Notes under the pieces: generated by a model
Databases searched by the model: none
Seen by the model: the letters and a program-made list of their open reading frames with translations, nothing else
What the model was told of the DNA's origin: nothing
From: DASQGA01 sp038209555
GTDB lineage: Bacteria > Actinomycetota > Thermoleophilia > Gaiellales > Gaiellaceae
Direction of reading: 5' to 3'
Length of the DNA stretch: 44,948 nt
Assembly: GCA_038209555.1 (NCBI GenBank)
Contig: JBBQXP010000011.1
Coordinates: 1-44,948 of the forward strand
Position numbers and translations under genes: made by a program
In this document: positions 8,243 through 16,946 of the stretch, one piece after another
Position numbering within the stretch: position 1 is the stretch's first letter
How the letters are laid out: every line of letters begins with the position of its first letter

Positions 8243-9687
8243 TGATCACGACCGCCCTCATCGTCCTGCCGTTCGCAGGCGCGCTCCTCCTCTGGATCCT
8301 GCCCTGGCGGACGAGCACCGCCGCCGGCGGGCTCGCGTTGCTGGTCGCGCTCGGCGAGCTCGCGCTGTGGGTTGGGACGGTGGTCAACTTCGACTTCGGA
8401 GTCTCGGAGCTCCAGTACGACGCGGAGCGGGCCTGGTTCTCGGACCTCGGCGTCTCCTACAAGGTCGGCCTCTACGACTTCTCGCTCTGGCTCGTTGGGC
8501 TGACCGCTCTCGTCGCGGTCGCGTCGATCGGCTACGGCATGTGGGCGGGACGCGCTCGCCCGGGTGCCTATTTCGGCCTCCTTCTCTTCCTGACGGGCGC
8601 CACCGTGGGGGTCTTCACGGCCCAGGATTTGCTCCTCTTCTACGTCTTCTTCGAGGCGATGCTCATACCGCTCTACGTGCTGATCGGGGTCTGGGGCGGC
8701 GCCGGAAGGACGGGCGCGACGATCAAGTTCATCGTCTACACGATGGGCGGCTCGCTCCTGATGCTGGTCGCGATCATCGCCTTCGGCCTCGACCGCGGCA
8801 GCTTCGACATGACGGAGCTCGGGACGAGCGATAGCACCTGGATCTTCCTCGGCTTCGTGATCGCGTTCGCGGTGAAGGCACCGCTCTGGCCCTTCCACGG
8901 CTGGCTGCCGGATGCCTATCGCGAGGCCCCGGCCGAGGTGTCGGCGCTCCTCTCCGGCGTCGTCTCGAAGACGGCCGCCTACGGGCTCCTCCGGATCGTC
9001 TTGCCCTCGTTCCCCGAGCAGGTGGCCGACTGGCGGACCGTTGTGCTCGTCCTCGCGTCGATCGGGCTCGTCTACGGTTCGCTGCTCGCTTTCCGGGCGC
9101 CCGACGTGCGGGGCGTCATCGCCTACTCGAGCCTCGCCCAGATGTGCCTGATCGTGATTGGGCTCTTCGCCTTCAACGACTCGGGACTGAACGGCGCGCT
9201 GCTCCAGATGGTGAACCACGGGCTCATCTCGGCCTCGCTCTTCCTGCTGGCGGGAACGGTCGAACGGCGGACTGCGACCGGCGACCTTCACCTCCTCGGA
9301 GGAATGGCCCGCGGGCGGCCCGTGCTCGCGACGCTCTTCATCGTCGTCGGCGTCGTCGCTCTGGCCGTGCCGGGGTCGACCGCGTTCGCAGGGGAGTTCC
9401 TCGTCCTGAACGGCATCTTCCCGGTCGGCTGGGGCTGGGCGGTGGTCGGCGCCGCCGCGATGGTGTTGGCTGCCATGTACGTCCTCCGGCTCGTCTCCGC
9501 CGTCCTCCATCGCGATGTCGGGACCATGGTCCCGGACGCTGCGCTCGATCTGCGACCGGGCGAGACAAGCCTCGTCGGGATGCTGGTGATCGCCCTCTTG
9601 GCGCTCTCGTTCTGGCCCGCCGGGATCACCGACCACGTCTTCGGCGGCCAGCCCGAGCAGGCCGTGACGACGAGGTTCTCGGAGTAG
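8242..9687 (+). CDS. nuoM: NADH-quinone oxidoreductase subunit M
   Basis: This is the middle antiporter-like subunit of the complex I membrane arm, 481 residues with about fourteen hydrophobic segments. The family motif FYVFFEAMLIPLYVLIGVWG contains the key helix-5 glutamate. The channel lysines are visible in VKAPLWPFHGWLPDAY and nearby. The ATG at 8242 overlaps the nuoL stop by one base. The TAG stop at 9685-9687 is directly followed by the nuoN ATG with no spacer. Confidence 0.95.
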   Translation: MITTALIVLPFAGALLLWILPWRTSTAAGGLALLVALGELALWVGTVVNFDFGVSELQYDAERAWFSDLGVSYKVGLYDFSLWLVGLTALVAVASIGYGMWAGRARPGAYFGLLLFLTGATVGVFTAQDLLLFYVFFEAMLIPLYVLIGVWGGAGRTGATIKFIVYTMGGSLLMLVAIIAFGLDRGSFDMTELGTSDSTWIFLGFVIAFAVKAPLWPFHGWLPDAYREAPAEVSALLSGVVSKTAAYGLLRIVLPSFPEQVADWRTVVLVLASIGLVYGSLLAFRAPDVRGVIAYSSLAQMCLIVIGLFAFNDSGLNGALLQMVNHGLISASLFLLAGTVERRTATGDLHLLGGMARGRPVLATLFIVVGVVALAVPGSTAFAGEFLVLNGIFPVGWGWAVVGAAAMVLAAMYVLRLVSAVLHRDVGTMVPDAALDLRPGETSLVGMLVIALLALSFWPAGITDHVFGGQPEQAVTTRFSE

Positions 9688-11166
9688 ATGGAGACGTTCG
9701 TCAAGCCGGATATCGACTGGGCGGCGCTCTCGCCCGTCCTCGTGCTGCTCGGCGGCGCGGCGCTCACCATGCTCGTCCCGCTCTTCCTGCCGGTCGGCGT
9801 GCGGCGCGGCTTCTCGGCCTTCGTCGCGGCTGCCGCGCTGATCGGGGCCGGTGTCGCCGCAGCGATCCTCTTCGCGCACGACGATTCGGGGCGCGGGATC
9901 GTCGCCGATGCGCTTCGGCGCGACAGGCTCGCCGAGCTCGCTCAGGTCATCCTCGCCGGCTCCGGGCTCCTCGCGATCGGCGTCTCCTACCGCGAGCCCG
10001 GCCGCCGTGAGGGGATCGGGGACTACTACACCCTGCTCCTGTCGGCCGTCGGGGGCATGTGCTTCTTCGTCTCGGCGAACAGCCTCATGACCCTCTTCCT
10101 CGGGCTCGAGTGGTTTTCGATCTCGCTCTACATCATGTGCGCGATCGCAGTCGACCGGCTCGGGTCCCTCGAAGCGGGGCTCAAGTATCTGATCGTGGGA
10201 AGTTTCGGTTCGGCGATCCTCCTCTTCGGAAGCGCGCTGGTCTACGGCGCGACGGGCGAGATCGGCTTCGAGGCGATCGAGCGCGCCGCCGCAGGCGACG
10301 ACCGCTTCCTGCTCGTCACCGGTCTCGCGATGCTCCTCGTCGGCCTCGCCTTCAAGGTCTCGGCCGCGCCGTTCCACATGTGGACGCCGGACGTGTACCA
10401 GGGCGCACCGACCCCGGTAACCGCCTTCATGTCCGCAGCGACGAAGGTCGCCGGGCTCGTCCTCACGCTACGCCTGCTGACCACGGCCTTCGGGAGCCAG
10501 GAGGAGCTCTGGACACTCTCCCTCGCCGTCATCGCCTGCATCTCGCTGGCCTGGGGGAACCTCGCTGCCCTCGTCCAGACGGACGTCAAGCGACTGCTTG
10601 CGTACTCGAGCGTCTCCCACGCCGGCTTCCTCCTGATCCCGATCGCAGTCGGCACGCCACTCGGCGGGCGGGCTCTTCTCTACTACCTGATGCCGTACGC
10701 GGCCATGAACGTGGGCTCGTTCGCCATCGTCGCGGCCCGCGAGCGCGAGCTCGCGCGGCCGGTGACGGTCTCCGACCTGTCCGGCATGGGCTGGGAACGG
10801 CCCTTCCACGGGATCGCGATGGCGATCTTCATGTTCGGCTTCATCGGCCTGCCGCCCGCGGGGCTCTTTCTCGGAAAGTTCTACGCGTTCTCGGCAGCGG
10901 TCGAGCGAGGCTGGACCTGGCTGGCGATCGTCGGCGTCGTCGCCACCGTGGTCTCGATCTACTACTACCTGGGAGTCGTTCGCGCCATGTACGTGAGCCC
11001 GGGAGAGCTTCGCCTCGCACCCGCGGGAGGCTCGCCGCCCCGCGACCCTGCGCTCACGACCGCCGTCGCTGCCTCGCTCGCCGTCACGGTGGGGACGTTC
11101 TTCGCAGCGGGCCCGCTGATCGACCTCGCACGCGACGGCGTCGAGTTCCTGCGGTTCCCGTTCTGA
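9688..11166 (+). CDS. nuoN: NADH-quinone oxidoreductase subunit N
   Basis: This is the third antiporter-like membrane subunit of complex I, 492 residues, and the last subunit gene of the operon. Visible signatures are LFLGLEWFSISLYIMCA with its glutamate, FKVSAAPFHMWTPDVYQGAP, and LVQTDVKRLLAYSSVSHAGF. The ATG begins on the base after the nuoM stop. The TGA stop overlaps the ATG of the next gene, so the flavoprotein that follows is part of the same translationally coupled run. Confidence 0.95.
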   Translation: METFVKPDIDWAALSPVLVLLGGAALTMLVPLFLPVGVRRGFSAFVAAAALIGAGVAAAILFAHDDSGRGIVADALRRDRLAELAQVILAGSGLLAIGVSYREPGRREGIGDYYTLLLSAVGGMCFFVSANSLMTLFLGLEWFSISLYIMCAIAVDRLGSLEAGLKYLIVGSFGSAILLFGSALVYGATGEIGFEAIERAAAGDDRFLLVTGLAMLLVGLAFKVSAAPFHMWTPDVYQGAPTPVTAFMSAATKVAGLVLTLRLLTTAFGSQEELWTLSLAVIACISLAWGNLAALVQTDVKRLLAYSSVSHAGFLLIPIAVGTPLGGRALLYYLMPYAAMNVGSFAIVAARERELARPVTVSDLSGMGWERPFHGIAMAIFMFGFIGLPPAGLFLGKFYAFSAAVERGWTWLAIVGVVATVVSIYYYLGVVRAMYVSPGELRLAPAGGSPPRDPALTTAVAASLAVTVGTFFAAGPLIDLARDGVEFLRFPF

Positions 11167-12503
11167 TGGCCGAGCGCGTGGTCGTTCTGGGAGGAGGCGC
11201 CGCCGCGCAGGCGTTCGTCGCGGCGCTCCGGAGGCTCGACCGCGACGTCGACATCAAGCTGGTCGAGCGGGAGCTCGTCGGCGGCGAATGCTCCTACTGG
11301 GCGTGCATGCCCTCGAAGACGCTGCTCCGGTCACCGGAGCTCGTGGCGGCCGCAAAGCGCGCGCCCGGGGCAGCGGAGGCCCTGGACGGGGAGCTCGCCT
11401 CCGACCGGGTCTTCTGGTGGCGCGACCAGGTCGTCGGGGACTACGACGACTCGAGCCAGGAGACGTGGTTGAAGGAGCGGCGGATCGAGCTGGTCCGCGC
11501 CAGCGGCACCGTCCGCGAGCCCGGCGTCATCGAGGCCGCAGGTCGCGAGATTCCCTACGACAAGCTCGTAATCGCGACGGGCTCGGACTCCGCTGCGCCT
11601 CCAATTCCCGGGCTCGACGAGCTCGACTACTGGACGAACCGCGAGGCGACCGGAGCCAAGGAGGTGCCGCAGAGCCTCGTCGTGATCGGCGGCGGCGCCG
11701 TCGGGTGCGAGCTCTCCCAGGCTTACCGCCGGCTCGGCGCCGACGTCGACCTCGTGCATGTGTCCGAGCGACTCCTCCCGCGAGAGGATCCGGAGGCCAG
11801 CGAGCTCGTGGCCGAGGCATTCCGGGAGGAGGGGATCGGGGTCCATCTCTGCGCCGACACGGAGAAGATCGCGTGCGCCCGAAGCGGTGAGCGGTTTCGG
11901 ATCGAGCTTCCGGACGCCGAGCCGCTCGAGGCTGAGCGCCTGCTCGTGGCGACGGGCCGAAAGCCACGGGTCGAGGGCCTCGAGCCGCTCGGGCTCCAGA
12001 TCGAAAAGTCCGGGATCAAGGTGGACGAGCGGATGCGTGCCGGGGAGAACGTCTGGGCGATCGGCGACGTGTGCGGGGTCGCGCTCTTCACGCACGTCGG
12101 CAAGTACCAGGGGCGGGTTGCAGCCCACGATGTCGCGGGGGAGGAGGCACGGGCCGACTACCGCGCCATTCCCGCGGTCGTGTTCACGGATCCCCAGGTC
12201 GCCTCTGTCGGAGACACGCACACGGAAGGCCTCGTCACGGCCTCGAGGGCGGTCGACAAGACCTCGCGGACCTCGACGTACGAGCGGCCGAAGCGGTCCG
12301 GGTTCGTGAAGCTCTTCGCCAGGCCCGACCGCCGCGTTCTGGCAGGAGCCCTTGCGGTGGGCCCCGAGGCGGGCGAATGGCTCGGACAGCTGACCCTGGC
12401 GATCCGCGCCGAGGTGCCGCTCGACGTGCTCGTAGACTCGATCCAGCCCTACCCCACCTTCTCGGAGGCGATCTTCTTCGCCGCTCGCGAGCTCGTCGCC
12501 TAG
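11166..12503 (+). CDS. Dihydrolipoamide-dehydrogenase-like FAD/NAD(P) oxidoreductase
   Basis: This is a class I pyridine nucleotide-disulfide oxidoreductase of 445 residues. The N-terminal FAD site is VVVLGGGAAAQAF, the NAD(P) site is LVVIGGGAVGCELSQAY, the second FAD motif is NVWAIGDV, and a C-terminal dimerisation domain follows. The redox-active pair is present as C42 and C47 in ECSYWACMPSK, not the usual CLNVGCIPSK. The C-terminal catalytic His-Pro of true lipoamide dehydrogenases is replaced: the segment reads QPYPTFSEA, keeping the glutamate but with Tyr where the base His should be. It is therefore probably not a standard Lpd; the substrate is unknown. It overlaps the nuoN stop by one base, so it should be co-expressed with complex I, perhaps as an electron-transfer or NADH-linked partner. 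Confidence 0.85.
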   Translation: MAERVVVLGGGAAAQAFVAALRRLDRDVDIKLVERELVGGECSYWACMPSKTLLRSPELVAAAKRAPGAAEALDGELASDRVFWWRDQVVGDYDDSSQETWLKERRIELVRASGTVREPGVIEAAGREIPYDKLVIATGSDSAAPPIPGLDELDYWTNREATGAKEVPQSLVVIGGGAVGCELSQAYRRLGADVDLVHVSERLLPREDPEASELVAEAFREEGIGVHLCADTEKIACARSGERFRIELPDAEPLEAERLLVATGRKPRVEGLEPLGLQIEKSGIKVDERMRAGENVWAIGDVCGVALFTHVGKYQGRVAAHDVAGEEARADYRAIPAVVFTDPQVASVGDTHTEGLVTASRAVDKTSRTSTYERPKRSGFVKLFARPDRRVLAGALAVGPEAGEWLGQLTLAIRAEVPLDVLVDSIQPYPTFSEAIFFAARELVA

Positions 12504-12512
12504 GACGCCCCG

Positions 12513-12542
12513 TTGCACGGCCCGGCCTCGCCGCGTTAGCCT
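12513..12542 (+). promoter_or_regulatory. Candidate promoter for the cNMP-domain gene
   Basis: A TTGCAC box at 12513-12518 and a TAGCCT box at 12537-12542 (actinobacterial TAnnnT type) are separated by 18 bases. The TAGCCT box ends nine bases before the GTG at 12552. No ribosome-binding site is seen, so transcription may start at or next to the start codon (leaderless). This is from inspection only. Confidence 0.4.
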
Positions 12543-12551
12543 CTACGCGCC

Positions 12552-12974
12552 GTGAGCGTAGACGCCGATTTAGCTTCGACCCTCGCGGGGCTGCGCCTCT
12601 TCTCCGATCTCGACCGGCCGGAGCTCGAGGAGATCGCTCACACCTTCGACGAGGAAGTCATCCCCGCGGGCCAGCGGGTCCTGCGGCAGGGCCTCTCGGG
12701 TTCGAACGTCTACGTGATACTCGAAGGAGAGGCCGGTCTCGTCCTGAACGGCGAGGAGCGAGCGAGCCTCCAGCGTGGCGAGTTCTTCGGCGAGGTCTCC
12801 GTCCTGCTCGGCGAGTCTCCGACGAGCGACATCGTCGCGAAGACGACGCTTCGGTGCCTCGTCATCCCGGGCCCCCAGCTCCGCGGGTTCCTGCTCGCAC
12901 ACCCGGAGGTCATGCTCCAGATGCTCCTGAGTGTCACGTGGCGCCTCCGGACCACCCTCGCGTGGCTGAGCTAG
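12552..12974 (+). CDS. Stand-alone cyclic-nucleotide-binding-fold protein
   Basis: A 140-residue protein consisting of one CRP-like beta-roll domain (about residues 10-125) plus a C-terminal helix, with no helix-turn-helix. It therefore looks like a sensor or partner subunit, not a transcription factor. The phosphate-binding cassette is recognisable (GEFFGEVSVLLGESPTSD). The glutamate is present, but the arginine that normally holds the cyclic phosphate (P-R-S/T-A) is replaced by Thr in PTSD, so cAMP binding is not certain. The GTG start has no clear ribosome site and follows a plausible promoter. The 3' end overlaps the next gene by 13 bases. Similar domains are found fused to thioredoxin-reductase-like flavoproteins, which matches the downstream neighbour. 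Confidence 0.85.
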   Translation: MSVDADLASTLAGLRLFSDLDRPELEEIAHTFDEEVIPAGQRVLRQGLSGSNVYVILEGEAGLVLNGEERASLQRGEFFGEVSVLLGESPTSDIVAKTTLRCLVIPGPQLRGFLLAHPEVMLQMLLSVTWRLRTTLAWLS

Positions 12975-14455
12975 ACGCGCGGCCCTTCCCTCCGGGCGAG
13001 TATCCCGTCGTCGTGGTCGGGAGCGGCCCCGGCGGGCTGCAGGTGAGCTACTGCCTGAAGCGGCTCGGCATCGAGCACGCGGTCGTCTCCCAGGACGATT
13101 CCCCGGGCGGGATGTTCCGCAAGTGGCCGATCTACCAGCGCCTCCTCTCCTGGACGAAGCCCGACGCGCCCGCCGAGCGGGGTACCCGTGCCTACGAGTG
13201 GTATGACCACAACAGCCTGCTGGGCGAGGAGAGCGGCGAGCAGGCCCTCGTCGCCGAGTACATGGACCGCACGTGGATGGTTCCGTCCCGCCCGGAGATG
13301 GAGCAGGGACTCGCGACGTTCGCGGACCGGGCCGGAGTGCCCGTCCGCTACGGCTGCCGGTGGGAATCAACACGCCGCGAGGACGACGGCTTCGTCCTGG
13401 TCACGTCGGACGGCGAGTACCGTTGCAAGGTCGCGGTGTTCGCGATCGGCGTCACCGACCCGCTGAAGATGCCGATTCCCGGGATCGAGGACGTCCCCCA
13501 TTACGTCGAGACGGGGAAGCCGCGCGAATACGAAGGAAAGCGCGTCGTCGTGATCGGCAAACGGAACTCGGCCTTCGAGATCGCCGACGGGTTGGTGCCG
13601 TGGGCGAAGCAGGTCCTCCTCGTCTCGCCGCGACCCGTAGCCGCGGACATACTCGGCTTGTCCACGGTTCGCGTCCGCTACCTCCAGCCCTACGAGGATC
13701 ATTCCTGGGGCGGGGGCACGTTCGCCCTCGACGCCGCGATCGAGCGGATCGACAAAACGCCCGGCGGCTACCGCATCGTCGCGAACGGGACGACGTATCC
13801 GGGCGCGATGGAGATCGGCGCCGACATCGCCATTGCGGCAACCGGTTTCTGCACGCCTCTGCGAGATCTCCCGACCCTCGGCTGCTCGACGGTCAAACAG
13901 GGCACCCTGCCCGCACAGACACACCACTGGGAGAGCGCAAGCGTCCCGGGTATCTACTTCGCCGGCAACGCGACCCAGGCGGCCGCCGGGCTCCGCAAGC
14001 ACGGAATCGGAAGCGCGTCCGGGACGGTGAGCGGCTTTCGCTACAACGCGAAGCTCCTCGCGCTGCACATCGCGGAGAAGCACTTCGGCCGTGCGGCTCA
14101 GCGCTCGGCGCTTGGACGCGACCAGGTCGTCCCGTTCCTCGCCTCCGAGCTGACCCGTGCGCCCGAGCTCTGGACGCAGAAGTCATATCTCGCACGGGTG
14201 GTTGGGCTCGACCCGGACGTGGGCCCGACGGATGAAGGGATCCAGCCGCTCGCGGCCTTCCTCGACGAGGGCGAGGGGAACGCGCTCGCACTCGCCGTCG
14301 AGATGGACGAGCAGGCGCGGATCTACCCCGCTCTCTACCTCCGCAGCGGCGGAGAGCTGCACGAGGATGTCTGCCCGCCTCATCCCTTGCACGACTTCGA
14401 GACCGAGGGCTACCGCGCCCAGCTCCAAAGTCTCGTCAAGCGAGCCCTCGGTTGA
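12962..14455 (+). CDS. FAD-dependent NAD(P)-binding oxidoreductase
   Basis: A 497-residue flavoprotein related to the flavin-monooxygenase and thioredoxin-reductase superfamily. The N-terminal FAD motif VVVVGSGPGGLQ is near residue 18. A second Rossmann site reads VVVIGKRNSAFE near residue 190, where the usual GGGNSA is changed to GKRNSA. The C-terminal FAD motif is YFAGNATQAAAG. No CxxC redox pair of the thioredoxin reductase type stands out, so a monooxygenase- or YpdA-like role is possible; the substrate is unknown. The GTG at 12962 overlaps the cNMP-domain gene, and the stop overlaps the adenylate cyclase start, giving three coupled genes. The C-terminal 100 residues (after about 395) match no domain I know. 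Confidence 0.8.
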   Translation: MAELDARPFPPGEYPVVVVGSGPGGLQVSYCLKRLGIEHAVVSQDDSPGGMFRKWPIYQRLLSWTKPDAPAERGTRAYEWYDHNSLLGEESGEQALVAEYMDRTWMVPSRPEMEQGLATFADRAGVPVRYGCRWESTRREDDGFVLVTSDGEYRCKVAVFAIGVTDPLKMPIPGIEDVPHYVETGKPREYEGKRVVVIGKRNSAFEIADGLVPWAKQVLLVSPRPVAADILGLSTVRVRYLQPYEDHSWGGGTFALDAAIERIDKTPGGYRIVANGTTYPGAMEIGADIAIAATGFCTPLRDLPTLGCSTVKQGTLPAQTHHWESASVPGIYFAGNATQAAAGLRKHGIGSASGTVSGFRYNAKLLALHIAEKHFGRAAQRSALGRDQVVPFLASELTRAPELWTQKSYLARVVGLDPDVGPTDEGIQPLAAFLDEGEGNALALAVEMDEQARIYPALYLRSGGELHEDVCPPHPLHDFETEGYRAQLQSLVKRALG

Positions 14456-15864
14456 CCCCGCCATCGCGCACGCGCTTCGCGGTCTGGGCATTCCTCATCG
14501 CGCTGCCCGTCGCCGGGCTTTGGGTCTTGCTCGCAGCGCCGCGGCTCGACCTCGTCTGGGAGAACCACCCGGGCCACTTCTGGCTCGTGGTCGCGGCCGC
14601 CGCGATCAACGCCGTTCTCGCTTACGCGACCGGCGAAGCCGCTCGGCGCCGAGGGGACTCGCGCCTCTTCCTGATCTCCCTCGCCTTCCTCACGAGCGCC
14701 GGGTTCCTCGGCATGCACGCACTCGCGACGCCAGGTGTCCTCCTGGACGGGAAGAACGCCGGCTTCGTGATCGCCACACCGATCGGCCTCCTTGCCGCGG
14801 GGGCCCTCGCCGCGCTCTCCGCCCGTGCCGGCGGAACGGACATACGCCGCCTCCTGCCCCTGCGAAGCGTGATTCTCGTCAGCCTCGTCGTCTGGGCCGT
14901 TTGGTCCCTGACGTCGCTGCCGCCACTCGACCGCGAGCTTCCGGCCGAAGTCGGGAGCCCGCCGCTGATCGCACTTGCCTCGGTGGGTGTCCTCCTCTAC
15001 GGCTACGCGGCCGCCCGCTATACGGAGGTATGGCGCGCGCGCCGCCGTCTCCTGCCGGCCGCCGTCGTCACCGCCTTCGCACTGCTCGCCGAGGCGATGC
15101 TCGCGATCGCCTTCTCACGGAACTGGCACGCCACCTGGTGGGAGTGGCACCTGCTCATGCTGGTCTCCTTCGGGCTCGTGGGGTACGCGGCCCGGCGTCA
15201 GTGGCACGAAGAGCGCTTCAGCGACCTCTACCTCGACGAGATTCGCGGCTCGATCCGCGAGATAAGTGTCCTCTTCGCCGATCTCCAGGGCTTCACGGCG
15301 TTCTCCGAGCAGGTTGGGCCGGACGAGGTGCAGCGGATGCTGAACGAGTACTTCGAGACCGCAGTACCGCTCATCGCGGGCGAGCACGGAGGCGAGGTGG
15401 ACAAGCTGATCGGAGACGCGATCATGGTCACGTTCAACACGCGTGGCGACCAGCCAGACCATCCTGAGCGCGCCGCCCTGGCCGGCCTAGCCCTGCAGCG
15501 GGAGACCGGACGGATCCGCGGCCGCCACCCGGACTGGCCCCCCTTCCGCGTCGGGATCAACACCGGCGAGGCGAGTGTCGGCCTCCTCGGAGCCGAGGGC
15601 GGCCGCGGCTTCACGGCCGTCGGGGACACGGTGAACCTCGCGTCGCGCCTCGAAGGTCAGGCCCGGGCGGGAGAAGTAGTGATCGGCGGCGCCACCCGGG
15701 AGCGGCTTCCCCGCGCACTCGAGGTGGAGCAAATCGGAGACCTGGAGGTGAAGGGCAGGGAGCGGCCGGTAGCCGCCTTCGTCCTGCGGCGTCTACTCGC
15801 GGAGGGGTCTGGCGGCCAGAGCGACGAGCGCCTGGCAGAGCAGCACGAGGAAGGCGAGCGCTAG
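14452..15864 (+). CDS. Membrane-anchored class III adenylate cyclase
   Basis: A 470-residue protein with six to eight hydrophobic segments in residues 8-248 and a cytoplasmic class III cyclase domain from about 268 to 450. The catalytic set is complete: metal-binding D277 (FADLQGFT) and D322 (GDAIMV), adenine-selecting K318 and D392, and transition-state N395 and R399 (GDTVNLASRL). It should make cAMP from ATP. The membrane part contains GFLGMHALATPG and may be the sensor; its signal is unknown. The TTG start lies in a TTGA overlap with the preceding flavoprotein stop. The last 72 bases overlap a leftward gene on the other strand. Confidence 0.92.
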   Translation: MTPPSRTRFAVWAFLIALPVAGLWVLLAAPRLDLVWENHPGHFWLVVAAAAINAVLAYATGEAARRRGDSRLFLISLAFLTSAGFLGMHALATPGVLLDGKNAGFVIATPIGLLAAGALAALSARAGGTDIRRLLPLRSVILVSLVVWAVWSLTSLPPLDRELPAEVGSPPLIALASVGVLLYGYAAARYTEVWRARRRLLPAAVVTAFALLAEAMLAIAFSRNWHATWWEWHLLMLVSFGLVGYAARRQWHEERFSDLYLDEIRGSIREISVLFADLQGFTAFSEQVGPDEVQRMLNEYFETAVPLIAGEHGGEVDKLIGDAIMVTFNTRGDQPDHPERAALAGLALQRETGRIRGRHPDWPPFRVGINTGEASVGLLGAEGGRGFTAVGDTVNLASRLEGQARAGEVVIGGATRERLPRALEVEQIGDLEVKGRERPVAAFVLRRLLAEGSGGQSDERLAEQHEEGER

Positions 15865-16167
15865 GGCACCGCTCCCGATGGCGGGGATGCCCTCGGCGGT
15901 CATGGGCGCGCGGCCCGCCGCGCCGACGATGAACAGGGCAAGGAGGATCCCTGCCAGCGCGGACTGCAGTGTGCCGAGCGGGTCCCGATCGGCCTCCATG
16001 CGACGCGCGAGACACACGAGCCCTGCGGTGGCGCACACGGGCACTCCGACGAGCAGTAGCAGGAACGAGATCGATGCAAACCCGAGCGCGTCCGAGACCG
16101 CGGTGGCGAAGAGGAGCCCGGCAGTCAGCTCGACTGCCATCGCGCTCGCTGCGCTACCCCTCTCCAT
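15793..16167 (-). CDS. Small integral membrane protein, unknown
   Basis: A leftward reading of about 124 residues with four hydrophobic segments: roughly VELTAGLLFATAVSDALGF, the adjoining ISFLLLLVGVPVCATAGLVC, a third after RDPLGTLQSALAG, and a C-terminal GALALAFLVLLCQALVALAA. No family is recognised. The start is uncertain: ATGs occur at 16167 and 16140, neither with a good ribosome site. The frame also runs further upstream, but that part is arginine-rich and would overlap the UPF0173 gene. Its 3' end overlaps the cyclase gene tail-to-tail by 72 bases. The consistent pattern of TM segments supports a real gene. Confidence 0.65.
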   Translation of the reverse strand: MERGSAASAMAVELTAGLLFATAVSDALGFASISFLLLLVGVPVCATAGLVCLARRMEADRDPLGTLQSALAGILLALFIVGAAGRAPMTAEGIPAIGSGALALAFLVLLCQALVALAARPLRE

Positions 16168-16241
16168 GGCGTCCGGGTTCGACGCCCGAGGGAGAGTTCC
16201 TCCGTTACCCTCACCCCGTTTCCGCGACCAAGGAGGGATGG

Positions 16242-16946
16242 ATGCCGGACGTGCCCGTGACCTGGCTCGGCCACGCGAGCTTTCGCATCGACACACCGGG
16301 TGGCAAGCGAATCTACCTCGACCCGTGGCTCGGCAACCCGAAGTGCCCAGAGGGCGAGCATGAGCCGGAACGCGTCGACGTGATCGCCCTCACGCACGGC
16401 CACGACGACCATGTCGGCGAGACTGTCGAGCTCGCCAAGAAGTTCTCGCCCCGTGTGATCGCGATGGTCGAGCTCCGTGGCTGGCTGACCGGTCAGGGGG
16501 TCGACGAGGATATGAGCAGTGCCATGAACAAGGGCGGCTCCGTCGACGCTGACGGCACCAGATTCACGATGACGGATGCCAAGCACTCCTCGAGCTGCCA
16601 GGACGGCACCTACGTCGGCGAGGCCGCCGGCTACGTGGTCACGTTCGAGAACGGGACGACGATCTACGTCGCCGGCGACACCTGCGTCTTCGGCGACATG
16701 CAGCTGATCGGGCGGATCTACCGTCCAACTGTGGCCATCCTTCCGATCGGCGGGCACTACACCATGGATCCACCCGAAGCCGCGGTCGCGCTCGAGCTGC
16801 TCGATGTCCAGACGTGCATCCCGTGCCACTACGGCACGTTCGGGCTCCTGACGGGCACCCCAGACGAGCTTCGGGAGAACCTGCGTGAGGCGGGCGTCGA
16901 AACCGAGGTGCTGTCGCCGGAGCCCGGGGAGACGGTGACGGTCTAG
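16242..16946 (+). CDS. UPF0173-family metal-dependent hydrolase
   Basis: A 234-residue metallo-beta-lactamase-fold protein of the UPF0173/YtkL family. It opens with VTWLGHASFRID and carries the metal motif THGHDDH (HxHxDH). GDTCVFGD and the late PCHYGTFGLL histidine complete the two-metal site. Members have no firmly established substrate. The ATG at 16242 is preceded by a strong AAGGAGG at 16230-16236. A possible TACCCT -10 box lies at 16206-16211. The stop overlaps the GTG of the next gene by one base. Confidence 0.9.
   Translation: MPDVPVTWLGHASFRIDTPGGKRIYLDPWLGNPKCPEGEHEPERVDVIALTHGHDDHVGETVELAKKFSPRVIAMVELRGWLTGQGVDEDMSSAMNKGGSVDADGTRFTMTDAKHSSSCQDGTYVGEAAGYVVTFENGTTIYVAGDTCVFGDMQLIGRIYRPTVAILPIGGHYTMDPPEAAVALELLDVQTCIPCHYGTFGLLTGTPDELRENLREAGVETEVLSPEPGETVTV

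Noticed and set aside
8179..10377. A 732-codon open frame on the minus strand opposite nuoM and nuoN
   Set aside because: Same reason: very charged, repetitive composition mirroring the codon bias of the membrane-protein genes on the other strand.
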